NCBI GenBank assembly: GCA_037013495.1
Contig: CM072801.1
Coordinates: forward strand, 18,095,501 to 18,159,500
DNA from: Hippophae tibetana
Taxonomy: Eukaryota > Streptophyta > Magnoliopsida > Rosales > Elaeagnaceae
Length of the DNA: 64,000 nt
Direction of reading: 5' to 3'
The notes under the pieces were generated by a model. It saw only the letters and a program-made list of their open reading frames with translations, was not told the DNA's origin and did no database searches. This document shows, one piece after another, positions 10,931-25,099 of the stretch (the stretch's first letter is position 1; each line of letters opens with the position of its first letter). A program made the translations under genes and the position numbers.

Positions 10931-11616
10931 CTTTGCGAGCATGATTCTCTTCATCAGCAACCCGCATCTCTTCTCTATGTTTGGATTCAAACCCAACATT
11001 ATATTCCCTTTTAAACCTAGAACTACCCACTGCATCATGCCTAAACCTATCAGTTACCCGACATAGTTTTATTCTGAAAATGAAAACGTGTATCAGAATC
11101 AAAATCGTATGACCATTCCTGCCTACTAACGACCATAGCCCTAGATGCATCCTTAATATCAGATCGATTGCCGGAACAAGCATGGTCGAAATCAGGCAAA
11201 CGGCGACCTAACCGATCATCATCAATGGGTATTCTATGCGAAACCCAGTGACATGGTCTCTGAATTCGTTCGAATTCGAAAGGTAGGTTCTGATTAGGAG
11301 GAGGAACAGTGAATAGGGGTTGATTGGGATTGTACTGAGGAGAAATAGGACGAGGCATAGGAGGAGGTGCTAGGTGAGGTGTAACCTGAGGCTGAGGCTG
11401 AGGCTGAGGCTGGAGAACATTGTCATGGTGAATTTGATGGTGGTGGTAAGTCTGGTGATAGTGGTGGTTAGGGTTTTGAGGACGAGGATTGTGAAAATTG
11501 GGGTCATCAGGATAATGGGTGGTTGATTGTGGATAAGGATAGGGCATAGGTACATACCTTGGTTGGTGGTGGCTTTGATTGTGGTTTTGATGGTGAATCA
11601 AGTTCCGAAGATCCAT
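10930..11616 (-). pseudogene. Truncated 5' end of a His/Pro/Gln-rich host gene
   Basis: An ATG at 11616 opens a 188-codon frame very rich in His, Pro, Asn, Gln and Tyr, with runs such as alternating Gln-Pro (four units near 11400). After about residue 110 the composition changes to charged and ordinary (Phe-Glu-Phe-Glu-Arg, Asp-Asp-Asp-Arg). The frame stops at 11050, but a charged continuation (Asp-Arg-Phe-Arg-His and on) exists in another frame down to about 10930, so there is a one-base frame change or a missed short intron near 11055-11085. Downstream exons are missing: the decayed repeat follows. A low-complexity N-terminus like this is typical of plant nuclear RNA-binding or CCCH zinc-finger proteins. 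In Arabidopsis a CCCH zinc-finger gene (At1g21580, SOP1) is, from memory, the neighbour of a USP-kinase gene of the type found at 15963; that match is only a hypothesis. Confidence 0.55.
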
Positions 11617-14600
11617 TGACGCTAAGTTTATTACACCAAATCTATGGGCGGCTGGCTATTTCTTCAGCTATGCTCTTCCTCAATTTCTTTCTTACAAACT
11701 TACTTCGTGCTAATTATATTACAAATGAAGAACTTAAGGTAATTAATTATTAAAAGATAATGACTAAAAATTTCATCTTCTTTTGATTTTATTTTCATTT
11801 TTTTTTTCTAATTTTACCCTAACTATTAAATATAACTCTAAAATTTAAATTTTATACCTTATATCATATACCCAAAACTCCTAAATCCATAACTTGTAAC
11901 CCTTAACACAAAACCTAAAATCACATACCTTAAATCTTGTTTAAAAAATATTAATTTTAATAATATATTTTATTTTTAAATAATTACTATTTAGAAAAAT
12001 AATGATTTCAATAATATATTTTACTAATAAAAAAATAACAATAAAATAATATTATTTAAACTTTATTGATTATAGAAATATTAAGATAATATACAGTATT
12101 TTTTATTTCATTCCACGTGTATATTAAACACTATAATACTGATTCATTTTTATATTTTAATAGTCAAACCAAAAATATAATAGTAATATATTATTCTTTA
12201 CATTCAATTTCATTCCTATTTCTTTTTCATTTTGTGAGTAAAAAGTCATCTTAGTAATACTATTTGAAAAATATTATTAATTTAATATAATTTATTATTT
12301 AATTAGAGATTTTTTAAGTATACTTTATTACAAATATGATATTTAAAGGATATTTTTTAATAATTAATTAATTAATTGTCTTAAAATATACTCTAAATAT
12401 CATTTAATTAAATTATTATTCAAAATATTATTTAAATATCGTACATATATTATTATAAATGTACAAAATCTCTAGTTAAATAATAAATTATATTAGATTG
12501 TTACATTTTTTAAATATAGTACCACTAAGATACCACCTATAAAATCAGAAGAAAAAATATATTAAAACACATAATGGTACCACTAAGATAGTAAACCCAT
12601 GTAAGACACAACATATTTATTTATCTTGTTTTTCTATTGAAAAAATGCATTTATTTTTTGAAAATTATCTTATTTAGTTGGTAAAATATCAACAATTATA
12701 AATATAATATATATTTATTATATATTATAAATATAGAATAACTATAAAGGTTTGTAATTCGAGTTTATTTTTGAAGTAAAGTTGTAAAAATTTATAGTTA
12801 TATTATATTTATAATATATAATAAACATACACTATATTTATAATTGCTCATATTTTATCAAAATTAAAAATATATTTTCTCCTTACTTCTTTAAAGTCCA
12901 TTTTTATTTTATTTTATAAAAGAGAAATTTTAGTCGTAGCAAAAAACAATATAAAGAAATGTTTTAAAGATATCGTGTATTTTTATTGAAACATCCATTT
13001 AATTTAAAAATTAGTGATCTTCGTATATCTATTAACATTTTGCCTATATAAGATTCTATAAAGTCTATTATACCTACCAATGATTTGAAGAAGAAAAGTG
13101 CTAATAAGATATATTTTAAGTGATTCTTGGCACAATTTTATTTATAATTTTATTTTTCTTTTATATCTTTGATATTGTCAAAATTATGAGTATTAATTAT
13201 TTTCGTGGATAAAATATTTGCATGTTAACTTATTTTTAAGTTTACTATTAAATCTATTAAATAAAGTTAAAGAAACGTCAGAATTTTAAATAATTATACT
13301 TCTGACATATCTTTTATAACTATCATACATAGAATTGCACCCGTGCATTTAATAGCACATGTTCATAAATTTTGAATTATTTTTACTGTTAAAATATTTA
13401 TTTAAACTTGAATTAATTTACTATCACTTAGTCTATTCTTTAATGTATTTCATTGTTTTGAATATATATCTTAAATTTTTAACTAAAATGTAAGATAATA
13501 TATAGGCTAAAATATAGACTAAGATATATGCTAAAATATTAGATAAAATATAACCTAAAATATACTTTGAAATAACTCTTTTTTAAATAGGAATCTTTTT
13601 TATTAATGAGTTTACTTTAAAAGATTATTCTTTAAATTAGAGTCTTATTTATTAATGAATATTATTAATCTTATTTGTAATAGAAAATATATTTATCAAT
13701 TATATATGATTAAGGATTTTAATTTTTTCTATAAATAAAACACATTGCTCATTATTTCAATAAACCACACAAAATCATTATTATCTTCTCCCTAATCTCT
13801 TTCTCTTGTTTTGTAAATATAAGATTATAATCATTTAAGCTTTTTTATTTAATTAATCTATCAAAACATTGGTGGTTGTCTTTAATTGATTAATAAACCT
13901 AATTAATTTATGATATTTTGATTATATGTTCTGATAACTTCTTTTTTATTTTTGTTATTAAATTATTAGATCAAATAATTATGTAATATTTTCATTTTAT
14001 CTTACAAATTACTTCTTGCTCTTGAGTATCTACGATTATGTTGAATAATTATTTGCGATTATATCATGAGATTGAGCATAGTTGAATAAACACTCGAACC
14101 GATAAACAAGAAAATTGATATCTATTATATGAAATAAACGAAATGGATTCTTATCTTTTGAGATAAATTCACAACAACTACAATGACATCACATAAAGAT
14201 ACATGACATATTAGCCTATTAATGCGGACATTTTTTTAGATAATATTGACATATATTATAATATAAATATTGGGTATAAAAATGTTTGTAAATTTATATT
14301 TTTAACATTCTTCTTATGATTATTAATATTATTATATAACAAGGAGTATAAAAAAGAGAGGACCATACTAAGAATAAAAAGTTACAATCACACCGATTAT
14401 AGCATGTCATGTGATAAAATAATTTTAAAAATTAAATTATTTATTTTTCAAAAACTTTCTAGAAGTTAGATATCATAAACAATATAAGTATAAATATATG
14501 TATAAATTTAATATTTATCATATTTAAAAAAGGAAGACTTATAGAGATTCTTTTAACAAAACATTTTACATAAACTTAATATATTTACATGTACATAAAA

Positions 14601-15962
14601 GTAACCAATAACAGAAAAACAACCAAAAGTGGCATCAAAAATCTGCATCTTCTCTCTCATCTCCCTCTCTTTGCCTTTGCGTCCGAGCAAGTTGATACTC
14701 TGTATTGCTACCCACAGTTGAAGCTACCCAATCTTGCTCTAATAATCATCTCAACTAAATAGATTTTAAGTATGAACATATTCTCAATAGCACCTCACTT
14801 CAAAAATTATAGTTTTAAGAAGATTTATATTCGTATCAATCCACGTATTGATGAATCATGATTCGTTTTAATATATTCTGATTCGATCCGTTGATTTTAA
14901 ACGTGTATTATGATTCAATTTGATTTGAAAATAATATATTTTAATCTAACTTAATAGCATCACAAATATATGCATAGAGTTTCGAACAATAAATCTTTGT
15001 ATCATCCTAGTTTTGTAGCTTAAGTTGGAATTATAAAAAAAAATTGTCGGTGTTGGTTTTATCGAGTTTGTAACTAACTTTTGCCTGGATTGTGTTACGA
15101 ATACTGTTCTTCGTTATTTAACCAAAAAAAAAAAAGAGCTTACAACGTGTCGGTGGAGACATGTGGAGGAGAGAATAGTGGACTGTGCCTTTATTACTAT
15201 TATTTTTATACCGTGAAAGAGACATACTGTGCCTTTATCAATTACCACCACTTTGCTTCACATGTAGGATTTGAGGTGTTGGATCTGGATAGGGATTAGC
15301 ATTTGACACCCATGTGGAGGGTTCAAATGAGTATGTTGACGGGAAGTGATAAGGAATCCAAGGAGGCAACGGGTTCGAAAACAATTAATTCCAAAAATAA
15401 TCTCTAGCTAGAGAATTAAAATTTACTTTCACTTTTACTGATTACACTCTTTATTTTTCATGAAATACTCGTTAGGTAAAGACATGACAAATAGAGTTTT
15501 TAATCATGAAAATTAACAAAAAAATTGAAGAAAATACGCGTGCTTGATACCCATTTACGTATTCAAAAATTTATAGAACACTTAGTCCTAAAAGAGGAAT
15601 TGTAACATAGGTCTAGCATATGATGCGTTTCAGGATAGAAACAAACAAAGAATACATATGTAACTATGCACCTTGGAGACTATAATTAATGCTCACTTCA
15701 AAAGATTACTCCTTCATTATAACATATTCATCTCATACAATACAAACTTTTATAGTTTTCTAACAAGGGAAGGAGGAGGGCACACCAGAAACCACTTCTC
15801 ATCCAAACCCTTTTCATATATATGCAATTTGAAAATATATGTGAAACCCTCCTTTTTCCTTTTCATTTTGGGGGGTTTAAAGGTGACTGTAGACAACACT
15901 AAACAGTCACACACACAATAGGGGAATGAAGCACGTTTTCTAGCCATTTACCAGAGCAACAA
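11617..15962. other. AT-rich gene-free DNA
   Basis: About 4.3 kb without a supportable gene. It holds a TTAA-type microsatellite near 12360-12378, several short palindromic AT stretches, and at 13728-13800 a TATA-like CTATAAATA followed by a pyrimidine-rich stretch that could be a dead promoter or LTR fragment. Short open frames near 15081-15299 and 15673-15921 have no recognisable domain. The last few hundred bases are probably the 3' flank and UTR of the kinase gene. Confidence 0.5.
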
Positions 15963-18900
15963 TCAGTCAAAGCTCGATGACCGGCTCCAACGACCTGTTA
16001 AGTAGTCACCAAAGGGAATACTCTGTTCAATGCTGCTCAGGGAGAGTGAATCATCCTCCACGTCAAGCAGTGCAAGATTAAGATGTGACTGAAGTTTAGA
16101 AAGAGGAGAGGTATCTGTATCATCTACAAAGTCATCAGCTTCTTTTGAAGAGCTAACTTGCAGCCTTGCCCATTTAGTTACATCAGGATCACCTTGAAGA
16201 AGCTTTAAAACCTATGATGATCAAGACTAAATTTGTTAATGATATTGTCCAAAATGGAACAAAACCATACGGAATAATGCAATTAGAACTAGCATGACTT
16301 ACGTGATTCATTTTAGGCCTAGCTCGTGGGAAGCGTCTGATACAAAGAGTGGCTGCTAAGACCATTCTCTCGATCTGGTCTTGATCATAATTACCTCCTA
16401 AGCATGGATCCAATAATTGGGATACCTTTCCTTCATCAAGAATTGGCTTGGCCTGGATAACATTTTTCAATGTTAAACTTCTCTTATTAAATAACATTAA
16501 CATTCAAATTTAGTGTTTGTAGTTAAATTTAAAGAAAGAAAAAATGACTTACCCACATGACCAGGCTTTCTTGGCCTTTAGGATTGTCGCTGCTTATTGG
16601 CTTCCTTCCTGAAAGAAGCTCAAGGAGTACGACCCCAAATGCATAGACGTCAACCTTGTCATTAACTTTTCCATACATGAAGTATTCAGGAGCCAAATAA
16701 CTGCAGCAAAGATTCGTTATCTAGTAATTCATTAATATTTATAGCATATGAAATAGACAAAAAAATTATAAAAGTAGGAGTCACATACCCAAATGTGCCT
16801 GCTACATCGGTGCAAGTTATATGTGATGATGCTGTTGGTGCCCACTTAGCAAGTCCAAAATCAGAAAGCTGAATAAACCATTTTTTTAGCAATACATACA
16901 AGTATTTGTAAATTCATAAAGGTTATATATATATATATATATATATTATGAGTGAATGAAAAGAAACGTAAACGTCTGATACCTGTGGCTCAAAATCATC
17001 ATATAACAGTATGTTTGATGATTTAACATCCCTGTGAATCACAGCCCGAGCACTGTGACTGTGTAGATAATCCAAAGCCTCGGCTACACCCACAGCCACC
17101 TTATATCTCTCATTCCAACCAAATGCAAGCAGGTCCTTCTTATTCCCTAATGCAATATTTTACAAGAAAGAAATACTTTAAATGGTTGAACTAATGAGAA
17201 AGTAAATTGTAATTCAAATAAGGCACATATATATTAAGCTACATACCATGAAGATTCTCTTCAAGGCTTCCCCTTGGTAGAAAATCATAAACCAAGAGGA
17301 GATGGTTGTCCTCAAAACAGAACCCCAAAAGCGAAATAATGTTCTTGTGATGTAAGGTAGTGATAATTTCTATTTCCAAAACAAACTCCTTTATGACATC
17401 TTCAGATGGCTTCAAGATTTTTACAGCAAGTTCTTTGGAGTCGGAAAGGCATCCTCTGTAGACTTGGCTGCTACCGCCCCTTCCAATAAGATTTTCTGGC
17501 ATTATAGAACAAATAATGACTTAATAAACATAAATTTGTAAAAACAAATAAGATTGTAATCATATTATTTCAATGAACATAAGCCCAAACCAACCAGCTA
17601 AGAAATTTGATGTTGCTGAGAGGAGATCCTGAAACCTGAACAATCTACAACTTGATGAGTACTTCTCATGCAGACCCTCCAATTCTCTGGGAAGGCTTTT
17701 GTATTTGTTATCAGGAGAAGGTGGAACTGTCATTGTTTCATCACCCACCAAAACAATTGCACCACTTTCACTACTTAGATTGCATGAACTGTCTTCACTT
17801 GGGATACGGCTACTCATTCTGCTGCCATAATTGTTTTTTGCAGGTGAAGAATACCTAGGTGGTAACTGTAATGCCCACTGAACTACTGAGATCTTCCGAA
17901 GAAAACTCTCCTCAGGACCTTGACGGTTTGGTCGTATAGCCCGGCGAAGTAGAGGCCAACCAGGTCTAACTTCAGGCAATTCTCTTATTAACATAGAAAC
18001 TGAACTTGGTGCTGCCTGTACTCTCTGCACCGGCACTATAGCTAGAGAGTTGCTGTTACCATTATCAACTACAGAAGACTCTTCTTCTGATTGATTACAA
18101 GATTTATCAGGCAAAGAAAAGGCCGGTGTACAGATTGAGCAGTTCTGTTTAACACTACTTTCTTTTCCACTATCCAGAACTGTTTTGGCAAAACACTGCT
18201 CCAAAGTTTGGCTACGACTCCGACCTTGAGTTGTCTCCTTCAAGACCACATTGACATTGACATCGTTTTGTACTTTGGATGATTTGTTTAATGTCAAGCG
18301 AAAAGCACCAAAAAGACCATTTCTGGGACGATCTTGAACTTCTGAATAAAAAAAAATAAAAAAATAAACACTTGACTAAGAATTCCAACCCAGCATATAA
18401 TCCAAATGAACAAAATCAACCAAAACAATAGAGAAAAGGTTGAAAACCTTGAGGGTCACAATCGCTTGCAAAAGAACCATCTCTCTTGAAGACAACTTTC
18501 CCGTTTTTCACAGCAAGAACTCCACAGTCATTTGATAGCTTTTTAGCACAGTACTTGGAAACAGAGGTTGATGACCGAATCTTATGATGGCTCATACTGG
18601 TTCCTACAATAATCTTAGTGGCAGAGTATGATTTGGCTTCACGAACTAAAATTTTCTTGATTGAAGTACCTCTGCAAACCTTAAGCTTGAGATCCACCTG
18701 TAACATTGGTAGTAAAATCCCAATTACTTACCTTGTTTTATAAATTTAGAAAACGCTAAATCTAAAATGAAGCTATAACTCTGAAATCCAATTGAAAACT
18801 TGAATTTCCATTTTCTTAGCAACCAATTAGAGGATAACCAGAAAAAATCAAAGGTTAAACTATGAAAATATTTACCTGCTTCAAATTACAGAAACCATCA

Positions 18901-19267
18901 TAGACAGCAAGAACAGAATCAAACGCTTTGACAAGCGAGAGAAGCGACGACTTTCCATCTTGATTCACGATTTCTACAAATACTCAATTCATAAAAATCA
19001 ATTAGTCTCTAACCCATTTAATCAAACACCAAAAAGCTAAAATACCCAGAAACCAAACGAACAGACTTTACTTATCTGAAATTAAAACTCACCATTTTTA
19101 CCAAGAACATGAAGAGCAATCACAGAGTCACCAGGCTGAGCAACTTTGACCAAAGCCCAAGTAAGTAGTTCTCTACTAAGCGAATCAAATTTAACTCCCA
19201 CAATCACCGTCCGACTATCACCAGAACTATTCATTTTTGCCTCACTAGCAAAATCATATTCCACCAT
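15963..19267 (-). CDS. USP-domain receptor-like cytoplasmic kinase, complete gene
   Basis: Ten coding exons, 2310 nt, 769 aa plus stop: 19267-19093, 18973-18876, 18697-18448, 18341-17595, 17495-17247, 17146-16983, 16868-16789, 16700-16553, 16452-16303, 16211-15963. Every intron is GT-AG and 88-178 bp, and all phases join. The start is the first ATG; an upstream in-frame TTG stretch is ignored. Residues about 14-165 form a USP/adenine-nucleotide alpha-hydrolase-like domain without the classical G-2X-G-9X-G ATP motif. Residues 170-410 are a Ser-rich linker. The kinase spans about 420-690: Gly-rich loop 428-435, ATP-binding Lys449, alpha-C Glu464, catalytic loop HRD with Asp546 and Asn551, DFG 564-566, then APE. 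No signal peptide or transmembrane segment is seen, so it is cytoplasmic (or membrane-associated). Members of this plant family have the same USP-kinase layout and are thought to act in stress signalling; the substrate is unknown. Confidence 0.96.
16924..16946. repeat. (TA)n microsatellite in intron 6 of the kinase gene
   Basis: About 11 TA units within the 114-bp intron at 16869-16982. It is a likely length-variable marker. Confidence 0.9.
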
Positions 19268-22200
19268 GTTTTTTTTTCTCCCCCCAAAATAAGAAGTTTC
19301 CAACTTTAATGTCAGAGTCTCGAAGACGAGTCGTTTTCAAATTGGGTTTCAAATTCCGGTAACGTTGTCGTGTTGCTGCCGTGGAACAATTTCCATTCTC
19401 AGAGAACTTATATTACGGTCCAAAAAAACGTAGTAAGGTTATGGGAATTAGATTTGGCTTTAACCGTCGTTGGTTTGCTTATCAAGTCGAATACCAGACC
19501 AGGAAAAAGAAAGCAGAGCAGTTTTAGACTACAACCGGTTGTACACTTTGCTATAATGGGATTGTTTTCTACGTTTAGTTTTGATTAAGCTATTATAACT
19601 GTAGGGTTATGATTTCGTTTTTAAACTTTATAAGCAAGTGATTAAGGTCGAGATAACTATTAAACTGGATGGACCCATCTCTGTAACGGACATGAGACCT
19701 AAGCTTACTTAAGTTATATAAAAGAGAACGAACAAAAACGGCAAGTTTCAATGTTAAATTCTAAAATCTTATTCTTTACACTTAATTTGGTTATTTATGA
19801 TTTGAATTAAAAAGAAAATCTATAACGAAAAGATCATCCCTTATTACGTGAAAATAAGTACTACTTTTATATTAAATATTTTTAATCATAATAATAAAAA
19901 AATAAACAATTTTATCAATATAATTATAACAAATAAATATTTTTAATTCCTTAATTATTATAAGGACTACAACTAGTAACATAAAAGTTATAAATTTTTA
20001 CGATTGTTACACTTGAACCTAATTCTACCTTAAAATTTAAATTATGAAAGGAAAGATTGTACAAAATTATATATATAATACAAATTTAACTCTTAATCGA
20101 TGTATGACTTAAATTTTGTAACATTCTTCTTCTACATTGGCAAAAATGAATGAACATAGATGATATCTTAAGTAACGATGGGATGAGTCGAAAGCAACTC
20201 TAATAACATGTTATATTTGAACTTAACTCGACTTCAAAAATTAATTTATTATACGAAGGATTATTTAAAATTATATGGGAAGTTTAACGGGGACTTCGAT
20301 TTCTTACCAATTTTAATGTATTTATTTTATATGATAATGAAATTGAAAATGTTTCATTTAAAAAAATTAAAATATCATTTTTTATTTTTTTAAAATAACG
20401 TAACCTTTTAAATAAAAATAAGCAAAGGATTTCAAGTTTAGTTTAATTTTTTTTTTCTATTTTGGAAATAAAAAAGAAGATAAACTAAAAAAAAACTGAT
20501 TGGGGAAACTAAATATAAAAAAAAATTAATGAGCTAGTGACTCTACAACATCTAACCCACTTAATAGTTGAAAGGTCTGGATCTCAAATTAATTGGGGTA
20601 ATGCATAAATAATGTTGTTATTAAAAAAAAAAAAAACTGATTGCGGGATGGGGATGAAATAATAAATGAACATGAGTTGTGTCGGTGATATTTGGTCGTC
20701 ATCTTTTGGTAACTATTGGCTATTGCACTGTAGAGTGTCGAGCACACGTGATTACGTATGTGCTCTGATTTTTTCATGTAATAATAGTTTGAGAGGTTCG
20801 GTTTTTTATAATATTATTTCGATAATTTTTATTATTATTACAATTAAAATATATAAATTATTTATTATATTTTAATATCATTATTATTATATAATTATTA
20901 ATAAAGATTTGTTACTATACAAATCTAATTATTATAATATCATCATATTTTTTAAATATTATTTTTAATTATTTTAAAATTTATAAACTATAAAATAATA
21001 ACTTAAAAAAACTTATATTTTCTTGAAATATATATATATATATATAATTAATAATTTTATTTATAAAAAAATTAAAATAAAACTTTTATTATTAAATTTT
21101 TTATTAAATATTAGTGAATGTATTTTCATATTTATTTCACCCTATTAAATTAAAAAAATTACAAACAAAATTAGTGAGGATATTATCATCTCTTATACTT
21201 ACTTTATGATTGACATATTCTTGATAATTTTTTATTTTTTTTAAAAAAAATTAAAATTATTAAATATATATTTTTGATAATATTTTTATAAGTAAAATGA
21301 TTAAAATATCATTTTTTTTAAATTAAAGAATTAAATGACATATTTTATATAAGTAAAAGGATCAATATAGTATTCTATCTTAATTTCTATATTCAACTCA
21401 TATCTTAATTTGTTTACATAAATTTTTACATTATATGTTTTAATTATTAAGATTTATAAGAAAAAAAGAAAAATATTTTTTTTTAAACCTTAATCACTAC
21501 TATAAAAATGTAAGAAAATTAGATAATATTTTTGAGTAATTACATTGTCCCATATATCTCATGTTAAAAGTACAAATGATTAATCTAATGTCTTTTCTTC
21601 TTATCTTTATCTACAATATATATAAAATTTTAAAGCACGTTTAAATTAATTTTAAATAAAAATATCTTTGTATTTTTAAATAATAATACACTAAAATATT
21701 TACTCTTTTATATTTAATTTTTTAATAAATATTTTATCCTTATGTTTTTCTTTATAGAAAAAAAAAATATAAACACCATTAAAAATAATTTCAAAATTCA
21801 ATGAGTTTAATTACCGATATATATATATATATATATACGAAAAGAGATCTCTAATTTATTAAAAAAATTATGGTTAATTTTAATTTTTGCTACATTATAG
21901 AAATTTTAAACACGTCGTAGAAATTAAACAAAAAAAATTTCATTTTTTATAAAAAAATATAATAATTTATGTGTATTGGAAGAGAGTAACAAATTATTCT
22001 AAAAATTCTAGTTATTAAAGTTGGATTAAATGTAATCTTATATCTTATATTTAGATTTTAATACTCACATCATTATCATTTGTTAACACTCTTCCTTAAT
22101 TAATGAGTTATTAATTTGTAAACTAAGTAAACAAGTGGAAATAACCTTCAATTGTGAGTTAAATTGATATTTTTAAAATTTCATAAAATGAAGTCGAATA

Positions 22201-24719
22201 TAATCATAGCAACTGAATAGATAAGAGTGACGGACTCTCGGGATGATAATATAGATTTGAAGAGCCCTAAAATAAAATTATACATAATTGCATCAAATAA
22301 GTATACGAGAGCCCATGCCATTGAGATGTCAATGAATTGGAATAAAGAGGAATTTTGATTATATTTGATGTTGTTTAATCACTCTTTTTAGAATTATAAT
22401 AAACAAAAAATATATATTCCTAATATGTCGAGAATAAACATGCTAAACAGAACTACAACAGAATAAAATATAATAACTTTATAAAAACGTGTTTATAATA
22501 TTAATTCTTTATCTTTCTTTCTCATATATTAAAAATATTATATTTTATATAAATAAAATAAGAAAGTTTAATAAAATATAATATACCTTCTTATTAAAAT
22601 TTTATTTTTTATAAATATAAGTAATGGTATTTAGTGAATAAATTAATTAAATAAAAATAATTGATAAATACTTAAAATAAGTATTATATATAAATAATAA
22701 AATAATATATTTGAGAAATGTAATATGTAAGTTAAATTTTAATAAGAATAGTTTTGTTAAAATTTAAAATATAAAACAAATGATAAAATAAATTTAGTAA
22801 GGAAAGGGAAATAGTAACTTAGAAACAACTACATTTCTATTATTAATGTAATTTAGGAAGTAAACAACATGAATGATAATCAATTCACTTTCTTGATCCC
22901 AATTTCCCTTTGATAAACATGCCTTAAAATTGGGTAGAAATGAAAGAAAAAGAAACCTATTTAATATTGGATAAAATTTTGGGGTTAAAGAAATTTGAAC
23001 ACAAACTCTTTATGCTATGGTACCATATTAAGAAATATAAAAATTATAAAACAAATAATTAAAAATTTAAATGAATTTATTGTTAACTTGTGATATAATA
23101 ATAATATATTATATCTCTTATTTACACATAAACTTGTAAACTTGATATGATAGACTCCTAATAAAAGATTTAAATCTTTATTTATAATAAAAATATAAAT
23201 TTTAATTATTAGATAATTATTATTTAATGCCTAATAGATAATTGTTATTATCTCACATAACCTTTATCTCATGCAACCTAATGATTTAACATAAATGTAA
23301 AATAATTTTAATAAATTATTTTCAACCACTTATTTGTGTTCATTTAACTATGATTATATTTTTTATTTGATTTGATTTTTTTATTTAAGAATTATTCATT
23401 AAATTTATTTATTTTTTAAATATGATAACATATATATTATTTATTTAGATTATGTTATGATTAAGATAATTAATTAACATTATTAGATAGTTATATCTGT
23501 TTGTAATGAATATCTATTTGTAATATATATATATTATTTTACTATTTTACATGGTGTGGTTCATGCACAATCATTAATAGCCTCACAATGTCATTGCCAT
23601 TAAGAAATGTGGTATAGTCGTCATCATCATCAATAAGTTAGACGTACACACAAGCTTTTATTGACTAAACAATTAAAGCATTTAATTAAACTAATTAGCC
23701 TTTTGTTTTATAAGAAACAATATTTAACCTTTTTATTAATGTTATTGTTGATGTGGAAAGATATCTAATACAACATTTGCACGTATTTCATCTCACATAT
23801 AATATGTAAAAGGAGTAGTGAGTTTTCGTATATACAATTTTTGTATAAGTTTTCCAATTAAAATAACGAGACGTTATAAATTTAATGCTCATGCTACAAT
23901 TCATTACATAATTCACAACTCAGTACTCATTCACAATTAATCCATTTGGTTAGAATCTGTTGCCTTCAAATTTCAATCCACTACTTGGTGCCTTCAAATA
24001 TCATTAGGATCATGAAGATGTCGTTAATGATAATAAAGGTTAGAGATTATTGAAACTATTTAACAGTTTATTTAAAATAGATGTAGGAATTTTATTAATA
24101 AATAAAAATAAATAGGTACATTCATGTCTGAGAATTAACAAAGCAGTTATATAATATAGTTGCACTAATTAATGCAGGCATTTAAATGTAAGTTCATGGT
24201 TTCATTTCATAATATGTGTGAATTGGAAGATGTTATTTAAAAATGTATATAAAATAGAATATAATATAATAATTAAAATAAATACACAATTAGATGTTTA
24301 CTTATCAATACATGGAATTAAATTAAGTGTAATGATTTCATTTTCTTTTTTTAAGAGGTATTACAATTTAATTTTTTTTCATTAAATAAAGAAAATAATA
24401 TATGAGTGAGATTCAAAATTACTTGCATGCTAATATTAATTAACCACGAACCAATCTTAACAATTAAAAACAATTTAGTTTTATTTCTTCTTATTTCCAA
24501 TTCTTACAACTTCTTATTCATTATTTTTTTCAATTCAAATTTCATTATAAATGTATCCAATGTATTGTTATTTTTTAATTATTATTTTACTATATTATAA
24601 GAGATTCTTAATTCTTTTTATTTCTTACCCCTTTTAAAACCATTTTAGTTTTTACCATACTAGTATATGCAACATTATTATGCTATATGTAGCATATCTA
24701 AACAAACATTCTTGATATA
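19268..24719. other. Kinase 5' flank and AT-rich gene-free DNA
   Basis: The first about 350 bp are the 5' flank and UTR of the kinase gene and are less AT-rich. The remainder is strongly AT-rich, with (TA)n runs at about 21027-21046 and 21815-21837 and a G-box-type CACGTG at 20745-20750. At 21495 the sequence CACTACTATAAAAA resembles a CACTA terminus, but I found no partner end. I see no gene. Confidence 0.5.
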
Positions 24720-24910
24720 TGGTTTTAATTTTTAATCGCAACCTCTATGGTCACGGTTATAAAAATTGATCAGGGTTAAAAATTGAGCCCTGAGTGGAAG
24801 ATACTAAACATATTATTTGGTCATGATCTTTTATAAGACCAAAGTCATAGATATACATTTGGTTATAATCTTATAAAAAACTGAGACCATGAACATATTA
24901 TTTGATTACT
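24720..24910. repeat. Subterminal-type repeats, possibly of a CACTA element
   Basis: Several imperfect units built on GGTCATGATCTTTTATAAGACC and similar words, in both orientations, within 190 bp. Clusters of short inverted units such as these are typical of the ends of CACTA/Spm-type transposons. There is no clear CACTA terminus next to them, so the identity is tentative. Confidence 0.35.
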
Positions 24911-25099
24911 ATCCATGTTTTTAATGGTCAAGTACATTACAAAATCCTTCGATTGGACAAGTAAAATAAGACACAAGAATTGGTCCAATACCACCAGTAT
25001 GGCAAAAAGGGTCACGAACCTCGACATTGATGAAGCTATAGACTCCTTCTCACCCATTTGTCCAAGCCTAAGAGGTTTGGGGAGCTAATATTGGGTGTA

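Noticed and set aside
21495..21600. CACTACTATAAAAA as a CACTA terminus
   Set aside because: Only the first bases match; there are no subterminal repeats and no partner, and such a word is not rare in AT-rich DNA.
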